DNA from: Clostridium fallax
Lineage (GTDB): Bacteria; Bacillota; Clostridia; Clostridiales; Clostridiaceae
NCBI RefSeq assembly: GCF_900129365.1
Contig: NZ_FQVM01000001.1
Span: forward strand, 1-64,000
DNA: 64,000 nt
Direction: 5' to 3'
Made by a program: the position numbers and the translations under genes. Positions 32,968 to 41,799 of the stretch are shown piece after piece (position 1 is the stretch's first letter; the number at the start of each line of letters is the position of its first letter). The notes beneath the pieces were generated by a model. It saw only the letters and a program-made list of their open reading frames with translations, was not told the origin of the DNA and searched no databases.

Positions 32968-33920
32968 TCTAATTCCACCGCCTTTATTCTAGGATCTACA
33001 AATCCATAAAGTATATCTGAAATTAAATTTCCTATTATAAGAAGTAATGATGATATCATAGTTATTGCCATTATCACCGGATAATCAAAGCTAAAGATAG
33101 CATTTACTCCCATTCTCCCCATACCAGGCCATCCAAAAATAGTTTCTGTAATAAAAGCTCCTGTTACAAGGTCTGGAAGAGACATTCCAAGAATAGTTAC
33201 TATAGGTAATAAAATATTTCTTAATATATGCTTATAAAAAATAATTTTATTAGGTACTCCTTTTCCTTTTGCTGTTCTTACATAATCTCTTGTTTTTTCT
33301 ACAATAGCCTTTCCCCTTATATATCTACTTATTACAGAAAAACTGCCAAAGCTTAAAACTAAAGCTGGCATTATAAGATGATGAATTACATCTAAAGTAG
33401 AATCTACTCCTGGAGAATGCATACCTACACTTGGTAATATTTGAAGTTTTACTGCAAATATTATTATGAGTATCATTGCAAACCAAAAACTAGGTATAGA
33501 TATTCCAATATAAGAAATTACAGAAAATATTTTATCAAATTTACTGTTTTGATAATGAGCACTTATAAGTCCTATAGAGATTCCTAAAACTAAAGAAAGT
33601 ACTAATGACGTACCCATGAGTAAAAAGGTTGCTGGAAGTCTTTCTAAAATTTCTTGTCCAACAGGTCTATAATCTACTAAAGAATATCCTAAATCCCCTT
33701 TTAATGTGTTTTTTAGCCACTGTAAATATTGAATAGGTATAGGTTTATCTAAACCTAAATTTGTTCTAACATTTTGTATATCTTCTTGAGACATTTTTGG
33801 TGTTACATAAGACATTACTGGATCTCCTGGTGCCATATGCATTATTGTAAAGGAAATTATAGATACAACTATTAATATTGGTATGGCTTGTAGAAATCTT
33901 TTTAATATATACTTTCCCAT
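32964..33920 (-). CDS. Peptide/nickel-type ABC importer permease (DppB/OppB family)
   Basis: 318 residues. N-terminal MGKYILKRFLQAIPILIVVSI, the HMAPGDPVM segment and the six-helix BPD permease domain are diagnostic. The EAA-type loop reads RTAKGKGVPNKIIFYKHILRN. It forms the membrane channel with the DppC-like partner, whose gene overlaps its 3' end. A hairpin separates it from the binding-protein gene upstream, which should make permease expression lower than that of the binding protein. Confidence 0.88.
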   Translation of the reverse strand: MGKYILKRFLQAIPILIVVSIISFTIMHMAPGDPVMSYVTPKMSQEDIQNVRTNLGLDKPIPIQYLQWLKNTLKGDLGYSLVDYRPVGQEILERLPATFLLMGTSLVLSLVLGISIGLISAHYQNSKFDKIFSVISYIGISIPSFWFAMILIIIFAVKLQILPSVGMHSPGVDSTLDVIHHLIMPALVLSFGSFSVISRYIRGKAIVEKTRDYVRTAKGKGVPNKIIFYKHILRNILLPIVTILGMSLPDLVTGAFITETIFGWPGMGRMGVNAIFSFDYPVIMAITMISSLLLIIGNLISDILYGFVDPRIKAVELE

Positions 33921-33974
33921 AGGTAATACTCCTTAAATTAAGTTTTACTTAAAACAAATTATTAACTTAAAATA

Positions 33975-33994
33975 AGGTGTCCCTTAGGACACCT
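33975..33994 (-). terminator. Hairpin between binding-protein and permease genes
   Basis: AGGTGTCC/GGACACCT with a four-base loop, followed on the minus strand by TTATTTT. A partial terminator or mRNA-stabilising hairpin here is common in ABC importer operons. Confidence 0.7.
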
Positions 33995-34035
33995 AAAGAT
34001 TTTCTAAATTTATTAATTAATATTTTTGATTAAAA

Positions 34036-35613
34036 CTATTTAATATAAAGTTTTCCTAAATTTCTAAACATAAATATAGGAGCTGGTTGGGCTTCATCGG
34101 CTCCACCAATCTTTTTATCTAAAGCTACAATTGATTTTGGATAACATATTGGATAAATTGGCAATTCTTCTGCTAATAATTTTTGAATATCTACATATAT
34201 TTCATCTCTTTTTTTAGAATCTGTTTCTATATTAGCTTTATTAAATAATTCATTTACTTTATCATCACTAAACTCAATAAAGTTATTTCCTCCACCAGTT
34301 TTAAATATTGATCCATAGGAACTTGGATCATTGCCCATTACATATCCATTAAATGCTATATCAAAAGCATCATTTGTTTTTGGAGTAAATAATTTTTGAA
34401 TAAACGCATTTCTTTCCATAGGAACAAGTTCTATATCTATTCCTATTTCTTTAAGACTTTTTTGAATTATTAAGGCTTGAGTTTCTTGTCCCTTATCTCC
34501 AGTGGTATATGTTAATTTAAGTTTTATATTTTCTACACCTGCATTTTTTAATAACTCTTTTGCTTTATCAATATTTTTATCATATTTTTCAACATCATTT
34601 GTAAATTGTGGTACATCTGGTGTAAATACTGAATAAGCTAACTCTGCATAATCAGTGGATATCTCTGAAGCTTTTAAAAGTTCTGTTTTATCTAAAGCAT
34701 AAGCTATAGCTTGTCTTACTTCTACTTTTGCTAAGTTAGGATTTTTCATCATAAATATTATGTTATTATTCATACCTTCATCAAAAGTAATTATATTAGC
34801 TTTATCTTTAAAGTCATTAACTGATTGTGGTGAAATATATAAGGCAGAAACCTCACCTGATAAAAATGCTGATTTAGATGAATTAGCATCTGGAATAACC
34901 CTATAAACAACAGTATCTATATGAGCCTTGTTTCCAAAATAATTATCATTTCTTACTAATGTTACACTTTCACCTTTTTTAAATTCCTTAAACTTATATG
35001 GACCACTGCCTATTGGTTCATCATTTTTAGGGCTTTTAGATATATCTGTCTCACCTTCATAAACGTGTTTTGCTATTGGTGAAAAATCTGAAAGTTTTGA
35101 TGGAAAAGACATATCCAGTGTTGGTAAAGTAAACTCTACTGTTACATCATCAACTTTTTTATATTGTACTGGTTTATCGTCTATCATAAAATCTTCCCTT
35201 TTCATGCAGTTTTGACTTTTATCCATTATCTTATCTAATGTGAATACTACATCATCTGCTGTTAAAGGTTTTCCATCATCCCATTTTAACCCTTCTTTAA
35301 GCTTTAAAGTATAATGTAAATAGTCCTCAGAGTTTTTCATACTATCTGCCAAATAATATTCATATTTTCCATCATTAATAACATATAGAGGAGAATATAT
35401 AGCATTATTAATTGTCATAGTTACTCTATCATTTCCATACATAGGATTTAATCCCTTTGGATCTCCACCTACGGCAAAAGTAATAGTTCCTCCATCTTTT
35501 ATCTCACCATCTTTTTTAGTGGCATCATTTGCTGCATTATTGGAACCACCACATCCTGTTAACAGTAACATCGATGATGCTAATACTGCTGCAAAAACTT
35601 TTTTTAATTTCAT
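34036..35613 (-). CDS. ABC importer substrate-binding lipoprotein (SBP family 5, peptide-like)
   Basis: 525 residues. The lipoprotein signal LLLTGCGGSN has lipobox Cys21. Family 5 features follow: GGDPKGLNPMYG near the mature N-terminus, LKLKEGLKWDDGKPLTADDVVFTL near 105, and IGSGPYKFKEFKKGE near 200. It should capture an oligopeptide (or possibly nickel or another solute) at the outer face of the membrane and deliver it to the two permeases downstream. It is first in the cluster. Specificity is not readable from the sequence. Confidence 0.88.
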   Translation of the reverse strand: MKLKKVFAAVLASSMLLLTGCGGSNNAANDATKKDGEIKDGGTITFAVGGDPKGLNPMYGNDRVTMTINNAIYSPLYVINDGKYEYYLADSMKNSEDYLHYTLKLKEGLKWDDGKPLTADDVVFTLDKIMDKSQNCMKREDFMIDDKPVQYKKVDDVTVEFTLPTLDMSFPSKLSDFSPIAKHVYEGETDISKSPKNDEPIGSGPYKFKEFKKGESVTLVRNDNYFGNKAHIDTVVYRVIPDANSSKSAFLSGEVSALYISPQSVNDFKDKANIITFDEGMNNNIIFMMKNPNLAKVEVRQAIAYALDKTELLKASEISTDYAELAYSVFTPDVPQFTNDVEKYDKNIDKAKELLKNAGVENIKLKLTYTTGDKGQETQALIIQKSLKEIGIDIELVPMERNAFIQKLFTPKTNDAFDIAFNGYVMGNDPSSYGSIFKTGGGNNFIEFSDDKVNELFNKANIETDSKKRDEIYVDIQKLLAEELPIYPICYPKSIVALDKKIGGADEAQPAPIFMFRNLGKLYIK

Positions 35614-35750
35614 TTCTCTACCCCCAATACCTAATTATCAATCTATATAAATTATACATTTACATATTTATACAATCTAATACATAATATTCATAGCTTC
35701 TTCAAAAACTATTATGTTTATCAATAACATATATTTATTATTAAAAAAAT

Positions 35751-35813
35751 AAAAAAGTACTAACTATTTAGAGAAAATTTTCATATTCTTTCCCAAATAT
35801 AGTTAGTACTTTA
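35751..35813 (-). terminator. Terminator of the glpF-dhaKLM operon
   Basis: AAAGTACTAACTAT/ATAGTTAGTACTTT arms with a long loop, followed on the minus strand by TTTTATTTTT. It lies about 40 bases after the dhaM stop. Confidence 0.8.
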
Positions 35814-35850
35814 AAAATTCTATGAATTTTTATAAATTATTAATTATATC

Positions 35851-36240
35851 TTATGGCATCTTGCCTAGCTCTAGATTTTTTAGTGCTTTTTTTATTTCTT
35901 CTTTAGATTTACCAATGCTACTTTCTACTATAGCCGTTATAGCTCCTTCAACTAAAGCAGCATCTATTATTTCAACATTCTTTTGTTTATCCTCATCTAA
36001 AAACTCTATAGCCATTTCCGTATTCATATAAGCACTGCCTAAATCGAATAATACAATAACTCCATCTTCACAATAAACACTTTCAATAGCTTCCATAATT
36101 TTATTAGCATCAGTTCCTAATCTTCCATCTGCAGTTCCTCCTGCTAAGGCTAGATTAGCATCTGGTGCCATTTGAAGAGATAATTCTTTTATTCCATTTG
36201 CAATATCTTCACTATGGGATACTAAAACAATTCCTACCAT
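35851..36240 (-). CDS. dhaM: PTS-dependent dihydroxyacetone kinase, phosphotransferase subunit DhaM
   Basis: 129 residues, the short form with only the EIIA-mannose-like domain. The phosphorylated His is His9 (VGIVLVSHSEDIA). GGTADGRLGTD and VLFDLGSAYMNTEMA are family motifs. It accepts phosphate from HPr and passes it to the ADP bound on DhaL. The enterobacterial HPr and EI-like domains are absent, as usual in Firmicutes. It is third of the three dha genes and probably cotranscribed from the sigma-54 promoter before glpF. Confidence 0.93.
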   Translation of the reverse strand: MVGIVLVSHSEDIANGIKELSLQMAPDANLALAGGTADGRLGTDANKIMEAIESVYCEDGVIVLFDLGSAYMNTEMAIEFLDEDKQKNVEIIDAALVEGAITAIVESSIGKSKEEIKKALKNLELGKMP

Positions 36241-36276
36241 TAAAAACTCTCCACCTCTCTATATTAAAGTTTTAGA

Positions 36277-36900
36277 TTATAAACTATCATATATTGCAGA
36301 AAGAATAACTGCTGAAGATGTAGCTCCAGCATCTTGATGACCTAAGCTTCTTTCCCCTAAGTAACTAGCTCTACCCTTTGTTGCAATTATAGTTTTTGTA
36401 TATTCAACACCTTCATAAGCGGCATTTTTCATAACTTCCAAAACTTCCTTTGGACTTTTTCCATCTTCAATGGCTTTCTTTCCTTCTTCATAGGCTGGTA
36501 TTAAAGAGTCTAGCATTGTTTTTTCTCCTTTTTTAGCCTTACCTCTCATTTTTATACCTTCTATTGCAATATTCATCATTTCAATAAAATCTTCTATAGA
36601 AATTTCTTCTTTTCCTTTGGCATATATGGAAGCTTTCATAAAAGCTGTTCCATATAAAGGTCCTGAGGCTCCCCCTACTGTTGAAACTAAAGTCATACCA
36701 ACTTTTTTTAATAAATTTCCAATATCTTTGTCAGTATCACATTTTATTTTCTCACTAACAGCACTAAATCCTTTGCTCATATTAAGACCATGGTCTCCAT
36801 CTCCTATTGCTGCATCTAGTTCTGTAAGATATAACTTTTTATCATTTATTTTATCTGTTACATTATTTAATATTTCTACTATTTTTGTGCTATTAACCAT
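36277..36900 (-). CDS. dhaL: Dihydroxyacetone kinase ADP-binding subunit DhaL
   Basis: 207 residues. The Mg-ADP-binding motif AAIGDGDHGLNMSKGF near residue 30 and GGASGPLYGTAFMKAS near 75 are diagnostic, as is the C-terminal GRASYLGERSLGHQDAGATSS. DhaL keeps ADP bound permanently, is rephosphorylated by DhaM, and transfers phosphate to the dihydroxyacetone held by DhaK. It lies 36 bases from dhaM, with its own ribosome site. Confidence 0.94.
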   Translation of the reverse strand: MVNSTKIVEILNNVTDKINDKKLYLTELDAAIGDGDHGLNMSKGFSAVSEKIKCDTDKDIGNLLKKVGMTLVSTVGGASGPLYGTAFMKASIYAKGKEEISIEDFIEMMNIAIEGIKMRGKAKKGEKTMLDSLIPAYEEGKKAIEDGKSPKEVLEVMKNAAYEGVEYTKTIIATKGRASYLGERSLGHQDAGATSSAVILSAIYDSL

Positions 36901-36950
36901 AAAGTTGTTACCTCCACATTTAATATAATGTAATTTTAGTTTTTATAAAT

Positions 36951-37949
36951 TTAATTTACTTTAAATGCAATAGTATCTGATTCTTCGTCTAGTAATTTTT
37001 CTAACTTATCATTAAGTCTTAAAATTGTAACTGAAAAACCAGCCATCTCTAAAGATGTCATATACTCCCCTATAAAAGTTCTATGAACTTTTATTCCTCT
37101 ATCTTCCATAAGCTCATGTACCTTTTTATTTATTATATATAATTCCATATAAGGAGTAGCAGCTAACCCATTTATCATTATAGCAACCTTATCTCCCTTT
37201 GATATTTGAATGTCCTCTAAAACTTTATTAACTAAGTGTTCAGCTATTTCATCAGCTGTTTTTATTTTTTCTCTATGAGTTCCAGGCTCCCCATGTATAC
37301 CTATTCCTATTTCCACCTCATCATCTGCTAAAGTGAAATTAGGTTTTCCTGCTGCCGGAACAATACAAGAACTTAATGCCATCCCCATACTTCTCACATT
37401 AGAAATAACAGATTCTGCAACTGTTTTTACCTCTTCAAGAGATGCTCCACTTTCTGCCATAGCTCCTGCTATTTTATGAACAAAAACTGTTCCTGCTATT
37501 CCTCTTCTTCCAGCAGTATAAGTACTATCTTCAACAGCTACATCATCATCAACTATAACTGCCTCAACTTTAATTCCATCCATTTCAGCCATTTCTTTAG
37601 CTATATCAAAATTCATAGTATCGCCTGTATAATTTTTAACTATCAAAAGTACACCTTTTCCAGAATCTACTGCTTTTATAGCTTCATAAATTTGATCTGG
37701 TGTTGGAGATGTAAAAACTTCACCTGCTACTGCAGCATCTAACATTCCTTTTCCTACATATCCACCATGAGCAGGTTCATGACCACTTCCGCCACCACTA
37801 ACTAATCCTACTTTTCCCTTTATAGGAGCGTCTTTTCTTACTATTACATTAAACCCATCAATTAATCTTATATATTCTGGATAAGCTAATGACATCCCAT
37901 CTAACATATCCTCAACTACATCATCTACATTATTTATTAACTTTTTCAT
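36951..37949 (-). CDS. dhaK: Dihydroxyacetone kinase substrate-binding subunit DhaK
   Basis: 332 residues from the ATG at 37949, which follows GGAGGG by eight bases; a TTG directly before it is less likely. SGGGSGHEPAHGGYVGKGML near 51-70 and the covalent substrate His at about 219 (EIGIGIHGEPGTHREK) are present. It binds dihydroxyacetone as a hemiaminal for phosphorylation, giving dihydroxyacetone phosphate for glycolysis. It follows glpF by about 70 bases on the same strand. Confidence 0.94.
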   Translation of the reverse strand: MKKLINNVDDVVEDMLDGMSLAYPEYIRLIDGFNVIVRKDAPIKGKVGLVSGGGSGHEPAHGGYVGKGMLDAAVAGEVFTSPTPDQIYEAIKAVDSGKGVLLIVKNYTGDTMNFDIAKEMAEMDGIKVEAVIVDDDVAVEDSTYTAGRRGIAGTVFVHKIAGAMAESGASLEEVKTVAESVISNVRSMGMALSSCIVPAAGKPNFTLADDEVEIGIGIHGEPGTHREKIKTADEIAEHLVNKVLEDIQISKGDKVAIMINGLAATPYMELYIINKKVHELMEDRGIKVHRTFIGEYMTSLEMAGFSVTILRLNDKLEKLLDEESDTIAFKVN

Positions 37950-38017
37950 CAAAATCCCTCCAAACCATACATTCTCAATATTTTAATCCATATTTTTCAA
38001 TTATGATTGATTTTTAA

Positions 38018-38722
38018 CTAACAAACTAAATGAAATACTAAAGCACCAAATACTCCACCTAGTATTGGAGCAACTACAGGAATCCAAGCATATTGCCATT
38101 CTGAGTCACCTTTATTTGGTACTGGGAATATGTAGTGCGCAAGTCTTGGTGCAAAATCTCTTGCTGGGTTTATTGCATAACCAGTAGTACCACCAAGTGA
38201 TAATCCAATTACCCATATTAATAATCCAACTGCAAATGGTTGAACACCTGTAGCCATTTCTTGAGTAGTTATTCCTAAAATTCCAAATAATAATATAAAA
38301 GTTCCTATAAATTCGCTTACAAAGTTAAAAAACTTATTGTTTATTGCTGGGCCTGTACAAAATGTTCCAAGTATTGCACCCTTATCATCTGTAACTTGGT
38401 AATGATTGTAGTAGAACACATAAACTAAAAATGCACCTATAAATCCACCTATTAATTGAGCTATTATGTATCCTGGTACCTCTGCCCATGGGAATTTACC
38501 TACAGCTGCTAACGCTACTGTAACTGCTGGATTAAAATGCGCTCCACTAATTCCTCCAAATATGTATACTGGAATTGCAACAGCTAAAGCCCAACCAGTT
38601 GTTATAACTATCCAGCCACCGCCAGCTCCTTTAGTTTTCTTTAATACTACGTTGGCAACAACACCATCACCTAATAGAATTAAGATCATTGTTCCAAGTA
38701 CCTCTGCTATGTACTTTTCCAT
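38018..38722 (-). CDS. glpF: Glycerol facilitator (GlpF aquaglyceroporin)
   Basis: 234 residues with six membrane helices. The two NPA half-helices are intact (HFNPAVTVAL and YAINPARDFAPRLAHYIF). The Asp after the second NPA-Arg (NPARD) is the aquaglyceroporin form, which favours glycerol over water. It allows passive entry of glycerol. It is first in the glpF-dhaK-dhaL-dhaM operon, preceded by a sigma-54 promoter. No glycerol dehydrogenase lies in the operon, so conversion of glycerol to dihydroxyacetone must rely on an enzyme encoded elsewhere. Confidence 0.93.
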   Translation of the reverse strand: MEKYIAEVLGTMILILLGDGVVANVVLKKTKGAGGGWIVITTGWALAVAIPVYIFGGISGAHFNPAVTVALAAVGKFPWAEVPGYIIAQLIGGFIGAFLVYVFYYNHYQVTDDKGAILGTFCTGPAINNKFFNFVSEFIGTFILLFGILGITTQEMATGVQPFAVGLLIWVIGLSLGGTTGYAINPARDFAPRLAHYIFPVPNKGDSEWQYAWIPVVAPILGGVFGALVFHLVC

Positions 38723-38801
38723 AAAAATTCCTCCTTAAAAACTTAAATTTTAATTATTACCATCCTCTCAAAATTTTATTATACGTACTATTTATATTAT
38801 T

Positions 38802-38818
38802 AGCAATCTTTGTGCCAA
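38802..38818 (-). promoter_or_regulatory. Sigma-54 (-24/-12) promoter of glpF-dhaKLM
   Basis: The minus strand reads TTGGCACAAAGATTGCT, an essentially perfect TGGCAC-N5-TTGCW, about 80 bases upstream of the glpF ATG. Directly behind it is a perfect inverted repeat AAAATTTTTC-N5-GAAAAATTTT (38817-38841) that may end the activator transcript or act as an operator. Confidence 0.85.
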
Positions 38819-38940
38819 AATTTTTCTTCAGGAAAAATTTTACTTAACAAAAAGCTGTAAATCCTTTATTTGTAATACTTTATTAATATTCTCTTTAAAA
38901 CCTTTACAATGCATTTTAATTTATTATTTTTATAATTTAT

Positions 38941-38976
38941 TTGGTATTTTAGTTCCATATTGATACTTTTTACCAA
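38941..38976. promoter_or_regulatory. Candidate enhancer site for the HPr-fused activator
   Basis: TTGGTA (38941-38946) faces TACCAA (38971-38976). The extended half-sites TTTGGTATTTT and CTTGGTAAAAA agree in most positions. The dyad lies about 125-160 bases upstream of the -24 element and just after the activator gene, a normal place for a sigma-54 enhancer. Assigned from symmetry and position only. Confidence 0.4.
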
Positions 38977-38990
38977 GTTGTTCTTTTTTA

Positions 38991-41129
38991 CTATGAATTT
39001 ATTTTTCTCCATATTGTTTCTTTCTCTATTCCATATTCCTTAGCTTTTGCAGAAACAGTTTTATGTGTAACCCCTAACACCTTTGCTGCTTTATTATAGC
39101 TTCCATATTTTATTAAAGCTTTTTCTATAATTATTTTTTCATATTCTTTTAGTGGTAATATTTCATCACTATTTATTATTTCATCTTTTATATTTATTTC
39201 TTCATAACAAGTAATTTCTTTATCATAATTAATCTTACTATTATTTATTTGCTCTATATCTTTTTCTCCTAATTTATTTCCATTATTCCATTTTGCAGAT
39301 TTAATATATGATGGTAAGTCTTCAAGACAAATATAGTTTTTATCTGTTAGAGCTATTATTCTTTCCATTATATTTCTTAACTCTCTTATATTTCCTGGCC
39401 ATCTATATGCAAGCATAGCTTCCATAGCTTCATTTGTTATCATTTTTATCTTATCTTTCTTCCCACTTTGAAGCTCCATTAAGAAATATTCTAAAAGTAA
39501 CGCTATATCCTGTTTTCTTTCTCTTAATGGAGGTAAATATATTGGAATTACATTTAATCTATAATATAAATCCTCCCTAAACTCGCTATCTTTAACCATT
39601 TGTTCTAAATTTCTATGAGTGGCAGTAATAATTCTAACGTCTACTTTTATAGTCTCTTCTCCACCTACCCTTTGAAACTCTTTTTCCTGTATTACTCTTA
39701 ATATTTTAGATTGCATACTTTTTTCCATTTCTCCTATTTCATCTAAAAAAATCGTACCTCCTTTTGCAAGTTCAAACTTACCTAATTTTCTTTTTATGGC
39801 ACCGGTAAAAGCTCCTTTTTCATGTCCAAAAAGCTCACTTTCTAAAAGCGCTGAAGGAATAGCAGCACAATTCACTCTAACAAAAGGTCCTCCATTTCTA
39901 ATACTTGCATAATGTATACCATCTGCTATAAGCTCTTTTCCTGTTCCACTTTCACCTCTTATTAAAACTGTAGCATCACTAGTTGCTGCTTTTAAAGCTA
40001 TAGCTAAAGCATCTACAATTTTCCCACTTCTTCCTACATATTTTTCAAAAACTTCCTCTGGTTTTTTTGTTCTAATTAGTTCTTCTTCCAAGTAATCTGC
40101 TCTTTGAGTCATTTCTGAAAGCTTTTGAGTAAGTTTTTGAACTGCTGAAATATTTTTAATAACAGATACAACTCCTAATTTTTCATCTTCAACAATTATA
40201 GGAGTTACATTTGCAACTACTGTTTCTCCATTCCTTTTCTTAGAAATAGCATCTATTATTCCTTTTCCTTCTGTTAAAACCTTCACCCTTGCTCCATTAG
40301 GTGATATTTTATATATATTTTTCCCTATTAATTCTTCTTCTTTTTCTCCTGTTATTTTTTCATAACTCTTATTTACATAAGTAATTATCCCATCGCCATT
40401 TACCATACATATTCCATCTTGAACTGTTTCTAATATTAATTGCAGTCTTTCCTTTAACTCTTTAACCTCTCCTAATTCTATTTTAGCTCTTTCTAATCTT
40501 GATATATCTTGAAGTATCAAAACTGCACCTTTTAAAACTCCATCTACTTCTACTGGAGAAGTAAACATCATTAAAAGAGAATTTCCTACTCTAATTCTTT
40601 TTGCTATAGTATTTTTCTCTATCTCTTTAAATATATTAATACCTATAGTGCCTAGCACTTCTAAACTACCTTTTCCAATAACATCTACTCCTTGTAAATT
40701 TAATAATTTTTCTGCAGCACTATTTACAAGAACAATGTTATCCTTTTCATTAACTACAATAATTCCATTATGTATATTTTGAAATATAAGTTCCCAAGCC
40801 ATAAGATTGCTGTTTATAATATTATCAACTTGCTTTAATGTCCCTTCATCCGGTAAAGAAAAATCACCTTCTAAAAATTCAATTATCTCCTCCATCGCTT
40901 CATTTTCTCTTTCTCCATCTACTCCTATAAAAACCTCATCCCCTAATTTTATCTTCATATTTACTATAGCCATTAAAGCAGTAGCCGGAGCTTTCTTTTT
41001 ATCTTTACACTTTAAAAATATTTTAACTTTATACCTTTCTTGTATCTCATCTGCCTTATGTACAATCATTGCTACTATTCTTCCATGAAGACCTTTTCTA
41101 TGTTTTATAACTACACTTTTTATTTTCAT
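38991..41129 (-). CDS. Sigma-54-dependent activator with N-terminal HPr domain (HPr-PAS-PAS-AAA-Fis HTH)
   Basis: 712 residues from the ATG at 41129, chosen because GAGGTG lies correctly before it. Residues 1-88 resemble the PTS phosphocarrier HPr. The active-site loop is GLHGR with His at position 15, as in HPr, but the Ser46 region reads APATALMAIV, so Thr replaces Ser. Two PAS domains follow (about 105-225 and 225-345). The AAA+ domain comes next with GESGTGKE, an intact GAFTGA and GGTIFLDEIGEM, and then a Fis helix-turn-helix (YNKAAKVLGVTHKTVSAKAKEY). The gene is adjacent to, and in the same direction as, glpF-dhaKLM with its consensus -24/-12 promoter. I infer that it activates that operon according to PTS phosphorylation, since DhaM draws phosphate from HPr. 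Confidence 0.88.
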   Translation of the reverse strand: MKIKSVVIKHRKGLHGRIVAMIVHKADEIQERYKVKIFLKCKDKKKAPATALMAIVNMKIKLGDEVFIGVDGERENEAMEEIIEFLEGDFSLPDEGTLKQVDNIINSNLMAWELIFQNIHNGIIVVNEKDNIVLVNSAAEKLLNLQGVDVIGKGSLEVLGTIGINIFKEIEKNTIAKRIRVGNSLLMMFTSPVEVDGVLKGAVLILQDISRLERAKIELGEVKELKERLQLILETVQDGICMVNGDGIITYVNKSYEKITGEKEEELIGKNIYKISPNGARVKVLTEGKGIIDAISKKRNGETVVANVTPIIVEDEKLGVVSVIKNISAVQKLTQKLSEMTQRADYLEEELIRTKKPEEVFEKYVGRSGKIVDALAIALKAATSDATVLIRGESGTGKELIADGIHYASIRNGGPFVRVNCAAIPSALLESELFGHEKGAFTGAIKRKLGKFELAKGGTIFLDEIGEMEKSMQSKILRVIQEKEFQRVGGEETIKVDVRIITATHRNLEQMVKDSEFREDLYYRLNVIPIYLPPLRERKQDIALLLEYFLMELQSGKKDKIKMITNEAMEAMLAYRWPGNIRELRNIMERIIALTDKNYICLEDLPSYIKSAKWNNGNKLGEKDIEQINNSKINYDKEITCYEEINIKDEIINSDEILPLKEYEKIIIEKALIKYGSYNKAAKVLGVTHKTVSAKAKEYGIEKETIWRKINS

Positions 41130-41155
41130 AATTATCACCTCTTTTATTGGAGTTT

Positions 41156-41208
41156 AAATACTACTTAAAATTATACATTAATTAATGATATAATTTTAAG
41201 TAGTATTT
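41156..41208. repeat. 53-bp near-perfect palindrome in a divergent promoter region
   Basis: Arms of about 20 bases (AAATACTACTTAAAATTATA and complement) flank a centre that is itself symmetric (CATTAATTAATG). Each arm contains TATAAT reading outward. It lies between the divergent starts of the HPr-fused activator and the zinc-ribbon gene. It could be a pair of mirror-image promoters with a shared operator. Confidence 0.75.
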
Positions 41209-41228
41209 ATAAAAATTAGGAGGATTTT

Positions 41229-41603
41229 ATGTTCTTTATTGGTATTTTTGGTATAGATAAAAAAGAAGTTAAGCTAGGAACAATAACTTCTACTAATTGT
41301 AATATTTGTTCAAATTATTCTGTCCAAATTATAAAAACTTATAGTTTTTTTCATTTTTTCTTTATTCCTTTATTTAAGTGGAATGAAGAATACTTTGGTA
41401 TATGTGCTAATTGTAATGCTATCTATAAAATTAAACCTGAAAAAGGTAAGGCCTTTGAAAAAGGAGATAAATTAGCTATAACTTATTGGGATTTAACATT
41501 AATAAATAACTCCTTTAATTCTATAAAAAAATGTCCTAATTGTAATAGGGAATGCGAATCAGATTATGAATTCTGCCCCTATTGCGGACATAAATTGCAT
41601 TAA
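41229..41603 (+). CDS. Zinc-ribbon protein, unknown function
   Basis: 124 residues. Two Cys pairs at the N-terminal half (CNICSNYS and CANCNAIYKI) flank a hydrophobic stretch (TYSFFHFFFIPLFKW). A classic C-terminal zinc ribbon follows (CPNCNRECESDYEFCPYCGHKL). The hydrophobic segment suggests membrane association. It is divergent from the HPr-fused activator across a long palindrome and has its own terminator. No specific function recognised. Confidence 0.75.
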   Translation: MFFIGIFGIDKKEVKLGTITSTNCNICSNYSVQIIKTYSFFHFFFIPLFKWNEEYFGICANCNAIYKIKPEKGKAFEKGDKLAITYWDLTLINNSFNSIKKCPNCNRECESDYEFCPYCGHKLH

Positions 41604-41672
41604 ACTATATATAAATTTAATGCATAATATTTTTAATAAAAAAATATATTAGTAGATTTAAGTTACATATAT

Positions 41673-41718
41673 AAAAAATTCATGGTTTGAAATATTTTTC
41701 ATAATGCCATGAATTTTT
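41673..41718 (+). terminator. Terminator after the zinc-ribbon gene
   Basis: AAAAATTCATGG/CCATGAATTTTT arms with a 21-base loop and a T-rich tail, 70 bases after the stop. Confidence 0.7.
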
Positions 41719-41799
41719 AATATATTAAACTTTTTTAAATTATAACTTTATTTTATTTATAGGTATATCTCATTTAAAATGTATAATCTTCATACTTAT

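Noticed and set aside
38817..38841. Inverted repeat AAAATTTTTC-N5-GAAAAATTTT as a definite terminator of the HPr-fused activator
   Set aside because: It is perfectly symmetric but A/T-only in most pairs, overlaps the -24 element and lies 150 bases after the stop. Terminator and operator are equally possible, so it was not listed as a terminator.
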